64,000 nt of DNA from Ricinus communis (lineage: Eukaryota > Streptophyta > Magnoliopsida > Malpighiales > Euphorbiaceae). A program made the position numbers and the translations under genes. Location: the NCBI RefSeq assembly GCF_019578655.1, contig NC_063256.1, positions 20,002,005 through 20,066,004 on the forward strand, written 5' to 3'. Each line of letters starts with the position of its first letter. Position 1 is the stretch's first letter. The notes under the pieces were generated by a model. The model was given only the letters and a program-made list of their open reading frames with translations. It had not been told where the DNA came from and searched no databases. Shown piece after piece: positions 58,271 to 64,000 of the stretch.

Positions 58271-58779
58271 TATTATGGTTATCTTGAATTTGTGTCAAGC
58301 CCATATTGTGTCATAGCCCAAGTCCACAATTATTTGCTTGGACAACAAGGACTTATCTTAGCCACTCATTTTGACTTGGAGAGCAAGGGCTAATCTTGGC
58401 CATGTATTCATACTTGGTGATCAAGTTTAGTTTGCTATATATACACTAGCAATTAGTGAAGAAAAACACGAAAAGATATGGAGCAAAATAGTAAATGGGA
58501 AACACTTGAGTGAGGTCTTTCTTTTAGGTACTAGTAAAAGTCTCTTTTAGTCCTTAGACTTATTTTACTAGTACATTTTGAGAGTTACACACTTGAGTGT
58601 AATTGGGTTTTGAATTTTGAGTGTTATTCTCTATTTATACTTCTCATTTTAATTAGTAGATTTTACTTCTCTTTCGCCCGTGGATGTAGGCTTACGCTGC
58701 ACCACATAAATCTTGTGTGTTTATTTATTTCTCTATTTTATCATTTATATTTCCAACTTCCGCAACAAAAATCCTAACA
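58271..58779 (+). repeat. 3' LTR of the copia element
   Basis: 509 bp, the same length as the 5' LTR, with a small number of base differences by eye and a compensating indel or two. It ends at 58779, followed by target duplication ATTTT. Confidence 0.92.
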
Positions 58780-58784
58780 ATTTT

Positions 58785-60820
58785 AATCAAAACACAGCAA
58801 CCCATATGAGTTAAAACATGCAAAACTAGGTATGGTGTCAAATATGCATGCAAGAAACCACTTAAGGCCAAGCAAATTGAAAACCCAAATTCACAAACAA
58901 ATCACCAACATACTCCACATAACAGAATACATAGAAAATCGATACATTTAAAAAAGGAAAAGAACATCTAGCAGCAGGCAGCAAGATCAGCATGCAAAGA
59001 GGAGTTTGAGATGATAAATGAGTTTTTATTTAGGAATAAAAAAAATAAAGAACAATTTTCAGTTTAGGAAACATATACCAATCAACAGGAAAGAAACAAT
59101 TTCTAAAAATATAATAAATGAAAAAAAATAGCAGAATGAACTGATCCCATAGAAAATGGCAACTTCCGTTCAGCGCTCATTACCGTTTAAGGCACCAAAT
59201 CGAACATCTCATTCTACCTGCAAAAAGAAAGGAAAGGAGGAAAAATTAATGAGCTAAAGAAACAAAAAAAGGCCATACCCTTTCAAAAGCAAAATGAAAG
59301 GCATGCATCAAAGGAAAAGAAGAAAAAAATGTGAAAGAAATCCATTCTGCCTCTCTTCTTTCGTTGTGAGGTAGTAAAAGGAAAGAAGATAAGGACAGTG
59401 TTCCAAGAAGGTAAAGAAACCCAAAAAAATTTCCTTTTATTCAGGAAATCAAATCTGCAAAGGTAATAGGCAAATGGGTGCATTTGCGTGCCGGGTTTGT
59501 CTCTGGAACAACATAACATGTGTAAAGAAGAATATGAGATCATGAAAGTAATGTTGAAAAATTGACAATATTTGTGAGACACGATGACTCATTTTGATAA
59601 GGGTACACTCAAAATGAATTACAGATAAGTGATAAATTGATCCATATTGAATGTTGATATGAAAAAGTCATATGAAATACTAAATGAAATCATATGATAT
59701 ATCAAACGTCATATATTAATGATGAATTAATCATATGATAATATCAAATGTCATAAATTAATAATAAATTAATCATGATATATCAAAGATCTTAGAACAT
59801 GTCAAATGTTATTTTCTTACATTAGTCATTTTCTATATATTATTCATATTTTTCATTCAAGATGTGAAAAATAGATCATCTTATCTTCTCTTCTTTATTT
59901 ACAAGTGTGATATAATTTAAATATATTTCAAGTTCACTAGTACAGTTGTTATGGTGTTCATTAATTTATACAAATTTTTCAATTTTTGATGTTCTAATTT
60001 CTCTTCACTGGTGTCTTAATTTCATTATGCCAGTTATATTTTGGTGTCTCTGTTTGAATTCAGAAATTTTTAAATTATTGGCTCTTATTTTTCTTACATT
60101 TGTATCTGATTTTATTATTTTTCTGTTTATATTTTTATATATTACTGTCTTTATAATTTTGGTAATTATTATTTTTTTAAAATTTTAATTCTAATATCTA
60201 TTTATATTTTATCTATTATTACTAACAAGCAATGGGTATAAGAAAGGAGAAGGGGAATGCGGAAGAAGAAATGGGTGGGGTTTTTGTGATGCCCGCTGTT
60301 TTTGAGAGAGAAATAGGATGTAAGATGAGAAGATTCTAGGTCTTAGAAAGTTGGGGAAGTGTAAAGGTTAGTGGGTATATTTTATTTCTTCGTTTTTTTG
60401 TTCTTGAAATGACATCGTTATAAGCAGCAGCATGACGACGTCGTTTGCTTAATGGGAGGAGGTTTGGCGAGGAGCTTCAAAAAGCAAGACAGGCGTGAAA
60501 TGTTCTATGAAAGGACGGAAGCGCCCTCTAATTTCAATTTGTTGCACTGTTCAATGTACTGTTCGCCGTTTTTCTCCTTTACTATATACTATGGATTACA
60601 ATATTTTGATGTTTATTTTTCAATGTTTTATTTCTTATACTATTAAAAAAATAATTTATTTAAAAAAATAATTTTCTTAAAAAGCACACCCTCGTAAATT
60701 TAATCTTGTAAAAATTGGGGCAGAAAGTTAAATTTGAGGTGCTTTGATTCTCACTAGAAAGTTCAGGGGCCAAATTGATACTTAAGCTGATAATTTAGCG
60801 TTCTCATATAAACAAGCGAC
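58785..60820. other. Spacer upstream of VPS33
   Basis: Mostly AT-rich. On the minus strand, about 59240-59220, a pyrimidine-rich tract ending TTTTTGCAG looks like a 3' splice site, followed by balanced-composition sequence to about 59150, possibly a non-coding or terminal exon of an unknown gene. 60240-60480 is more GC-balanced. 60595-60700 is a diverged relative of the 488-bp repeat. No coding gene can be supported. Confidence 0.4.
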
Positions 60821-60829
60821 CTGATACAA

Positions 60830-60961
60830 GTATACCAACGGCTACGATCTCGCGACGGCACAATCTTCACTGTGTTCGTCACCATGTCTCCTGCACCAGC
60901 GACGGCAAGCAATTGAGCGGTCTTTCCGTTAGAATTGAATGAGGCAGTGGTGATAAATTTA
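60830..60961 (+). other. Possible 5' UTR exon of VPS33
   Basis: A balanced-composition stretch ends in ATTTAG|GTAGCG at 60961/60962, a good 5' splice site. The matching 3' splice site would be CATTGCAG at 61821-61828, 21 bases before the VPS33 ATG, giving a leader intron of about 867 bp. Leader introns are common in plant genes. No transcript evidence is available, so this is tentative. Confidence 0.33.
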
Positions 60962-61849
60962 GGTAGCGTTTTTATTTTGTTAGTTAAATAATTTTATTTT
61001 GTTTTTGTTTAGTTAGTTAAATTATTATTATTTCCTTTAATTGATGGATTTGTAGCATTTGTTATAATCGAATGAGATTTGGTGTTGATGGATTGATCTT
61101 CACAAATTCTACTTTTTAGTTACATTACATTTTTCCTTTAACCGATAAATTTTTTATCAATGGATGGTGATAAGAAGCGACAGTGGCGATGATTGATTTT
61201 GAATTTGATGGAGACGACGGTAGTTGTGGTGATGGGCTGTAGGCGATAGCTTTGATGCGTTGTAAGCAATGGTGACGGTGGATGTTGGGTTTGATGGAGG
61301 CAATGGCGGTCGTTTTGGTGAAGTGGCGGTGGATTGAGATGGTGGACTCGCGGTGATGGAGTGGGAGTCGTTATGGTTCTTTTTTTTTTTCTTTTTTCTT
61401 TTTCTTGAACGAATCAAAATTAAAGTTGAAGATGAATATCTGTGTATAAATGATTTCATTGGATTAGCGTTCATCAGATTAACGTCTAACATAGCTCAGT
61501 TAGCAATCTTATTATCTCCCACTCTTTCATTATCAGCCATTAGAAACACTAACCTAAAAAATCTGCAGAATCTCCTGGTCAGAACTATAATCAATTTTGA
61601 TTCTATCTGCTGATAAACACCACCATTTCAGACATTCTTCAACTTGTCTCTTACTTAAATAGGGGTTTTGGTAGATTGAGTGAACGGATTTGCTTGCTCT
61701 ATTATAATTGCTTTGGATTAAATTTCTCTCATTACATCAGAATTGTAGTGATTATTAAGATCCTTAATCGCTTCACATCACATTCTTTTCTATTTCCATT
61801 AATGCCCATTTCTTTAGTTTCATTGCAGATACAAAGTTGAAAGTTTAAC

Positions 61850-63601
61850 ATGGCTCAGATTCCAAACTTGGATAACTCTCCCTTAAATCTCAGATCACTC
61901 AGGTCAATTAACACTATGCTTAGCACCTTACTTTTTAAAAAAAAAAAAATTATAAATATGTATTCTAATTATTTCTTTTATTATTATTTTTATCATTTAT
62001 TTAAAATAAAATCTAAAAGCCAAAATGCATAATATATTCAACAGGGAACAATCTCAGAAAGAGCTTGTAAACATCCTAAGGAATGTAAGCTCATTCTTCT
62101 TCTTCATTCATTCATTGTGATTCTCTATCTAAATTTGTTTCTTTTTCTTTGTCTTTGTGAATTTAGTGAAATATATCAAAATTAAGAGTTTGGGTCCCAA
62201 TTTTTTTTCCCTTTGACATTTATCTCAATTTAGTGAAGCTTTAGTTATAGTGGACTTTATCTTACTATGTGTTTGTGTTTGTGTGTGTGTGTGTTTTTTT
62301 TTTCAATTATTTATTTATTTTTTAAGAAGTAAATTAATGCTGTTGAATAATAAAGTTGTTTGATGTTCAGTTAACTTTAATTTGATTGGAATGAATAGAT
62401 TCGAGGAAATAAGTGCTTGGTGATTGATCCGAAGCTTAGCGGCTCTCTTTCATTGATCATCCAGACATCAATTCTTAGGGTAAATACCTTTAAGTTGTAA
62501 TGCATTATCTTTTTGGTTTGTTATATCAAAAAATTGTATTTCATTATTCTAATGGCTTCTTTTATTGGTTTCATTAGATTTCCTCAATTTGTTCTTTTCC
62601 GCTATTACATGCCTTGTTACTTGTTGCCAATTCATTATTCTAGGAACATGGTGCTGAACTGCGGCATCTTTCAGCAGACCCAATTCAGACTGATTGCACC
62701 AAAGTGGTCTACCTTGTTCGTTCCCGATTTAATTTAATGAGATTCATATGCTCGCATGTTCACAATGATACATCTAAAGGACTTGAGAGGGAGTATTATA
62801 TTTATTTTGTACCTCGCCGTGAGGTTGTTTGCGAGAAGGTACAATCTTTTATGACTTGTAATTACATTGGATATGATCTCGCAGTCCTAAACTACACATG
62901 AATTCTTCATGTTGTGATTAATCTTTGTGGTTATGCAGGTCCTTGAGGAGGAGAAAATTCATCACTTGATGACCATAGGGGAATACCCATTATACATGGT
63001 TCCGTTGGATGAGGATGTTTTATCATTTGAACTTGACGTCACCAGCAAAGTATGACAGGACTGCAATGTGCATTTGTTTTCACTTTTACTTTTACCTTAT
63101 TTTTCTTTCTTTGTTTATTCTCTGTCATTTTATATTTTTTCATTGTCTTCATTCCTACTGATGCCAGAAATACCAAGTTGATGGTGATACTAGCTCTCTT
63201 TGGCATATCGCAAAGGCCATTCATAGGCTTGAGGTGTTCATAACTTTGTAGATCATTCTATTTTAAATGTTTTTAAGATGTGGTTAGCATGGTTCGGTGC
63301 TTTTTATTTGTCAAATTTATGCCTTGCAGTCTTCTTTTGGAGTGATTCCACATGTGAGGGCCAAAGGCAAAGCATCAGTACGTGTTGCTGACATTCTCAA
63401 TCACATGCAGACTGAAGAACCAATCAACTCCTCTGATGTAATTATGCATAAGAATACTTAATAAGAAATTTAACATTATCAATAAGCTCTTCTATTTGGT
63501 GTGTGTATCTGCAAATGCTTTATGTTCCTCTACTGACAACTAGTTTGTTACTTCAGATGGGTGTTCCAGAGATAAATACGCTCATCCTTCTGGACAGGGA
63601 G
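61850..63601 (+). CDS. VPS33: Vacuolar protein sorting-associated protein 33 (5' eight exons, partial)
   Basis: Encodes the Sec1/Munc18-type subunit of the HOPS and CORVET tethering complexes, which bind SNAREs and drive fusion at the vacuole and late endosome. Exons joined by GT-AG introns: 61850-61902, 62045-62084, 62399-62479, 62644-62838, 62939-63049, 63168-63233, 63330-63437 and 63557-63601, 233 codons in all with phases that stay open. The product starts MAQIPNLDNSPLNLRSLR and carries blocks I recognise from plant VPS33, such as GNKCLVIDPKLSGSLSLI, FVPRREVVCEK, MVPLDEDVLSFELD and MGVPEINTLILLDRE. Plant VPS33 is close to 590-600 residues, so about 40 percent is here. The next exon, expected to begin with the residues after LLDRE, is not seen before 64000. 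No stop, frameshift or missing splice site was found. Confidence 0.95.
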
Positions 63602-64000
63602 GTAATTACTGCTAAGCTTGTGCCTTTGTATGCAATGTATGAACTAGATGCTGAAACTTAATCAATTAGACACATGTATCAGCGATTTTGTGCATGCATA
63701 AACTGCACATGCTTTTTTGTCTTCTATCTTTTATTGCTAACGTGTAATGTAATTGAACAAGATGAGCAATCTGAGCTCTTGATTTTAGTTGGAAGTGGAG
63801 ACATTTGATTCTATGCTCAATTAACCATTGGTCTGATATTAGTTTTTTCTTTCTTCATTTAAGTGGCCCTCTCAGAGGCCTATGTTAATAATAATCCTAA
63901 AGACTGGCCATAGTGCATAAGCATTTTAAAGCAAAAGAATTCTCTTCTCATGACCGCTTTGCGGGAGTTGAATGACATATTCATAAAACTGGCAATTATG
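63602..64000 (+). other. VPS33: VPS33 intron 8 (start)
   Basis: Begins GTAATTACT after the last visible exon. No further VPS33 coding block could be found up to the window edge, so this intron is at least 399 bp. Confidence 0.7.

Larger units (their letters stand above)
53824..58779 (+). mobile_element. Ty1/copia retrotransposon (Tork/TNT1-like), degenerate
   Basis: 4,956 bp with two 509-bp LTRs (53824-54332 and 58271-58779), flanked by the 5-bp duplication ATTTT at 53819-53823 and 58780-58784. The tRNA-Met primer site TGGTATCAGAGC is at 54336-54347. Gene order gag-PR-INT-RT-RNase H is the copia order. Frames are broken by several stops, frameshifts and an internal RT deletion, so it is not autonomous. 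Both LTRs end CCTAACA; the 5' LTR begins TGCTATGG while the 3' LTR begins TATTATGG. Confidence 0.93.

Noticed and set aside
61157..61492. Minus-strand 111-codon frame rich in Ser, Pro and Lys
   Set aside because: Low-complexity translation of GATGG-type repeats in the VPS33 leader/intron region; no family resemblance.
1..64000. CRISPR arrays, operons, tRNA or rRNA genes
   Set aside because: None seen. The DNA is plant nuclear; the tRNA-like matches are retroelement or virus primer-binding sites.

Overview
This is nuclear DNA of a flowering plant, most likely a eudicot. It is AT-rich, one protein-coding gene shows plant-type introns, and most of the rest is layered mobile DNA: LTR retrotransposons plus endogenous pararetrovirus (EPRV, family Caulimoviridae) sequence. 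I cannot name the species. The only gene that looks functional is the 5' part of VPS33 (61850-63601, eight exons, continuing past the window edge). VPS33 is the SM-family subunit of the HOPS/CORVET vacuolar tethering complexes.

Layout. 1-640: AT-rich spacer. 641-3568: a complete solo LTR with 5-bp target duplication CTCAT. 3574-6431: AT-rich spacer with a fold-back element and a MITE-like element. 6432-45576: a second solo LTR of the same family (target duplication AATAA), split at about 6643/42481 by a 35.8-kb insertion. That insertion is a jumble of at least three partial or near-complete genomes of one pararetrovirus plus short shuffled fragments in both orientations. One viral copy is itself split by an 8.1-kb, Athila-like, pol-less LTR retrotransposon (17221-25326). 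The order of events is therefore solo LTR, then virus array, then Athila-like element. 45582-49305: AT-rich spacer. 49306-52281: a 2.0-kb fragment of a second, divergent pararetrovirus between two 488-bp direct repeats that look identical. 53824-58779: a degenerate Ty1/copia (Tork/TNT1-like) element with 509-bp LTRs and target duplication ATTTT. 58785-61849: spacer, then the VPS33 promoter/leader region.

The main virus. Pieces from all copies agree on one genome plan: a leader with a tRNA-Met primer-binding site; one long ORF1 frame carrying movement protein, coat protein with CCHC zinc knuckle, aspartic protease, reverse transcriptase and RNase H; then, after a stop-NN-ATG junction with a 2-nt gap conserved in three copies, an ORF2 of unknown function; then a promoter with a TATA box and upstream direct repeats. 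MP-CP-PR-RT-RH in one frame followed by an extra ORF2 resembles endogenous florendoviruses; this assignment is by layout and memory, not by search. Every copy is broken by stops, frameshifts, deletions or lost catalytic or zinc-binding residues, so none looks able to make virus. Two long copies face each other around 35.3 kb, giving a palindrome with arms of several kb, which could yield double-stranded RNA if transcribed.
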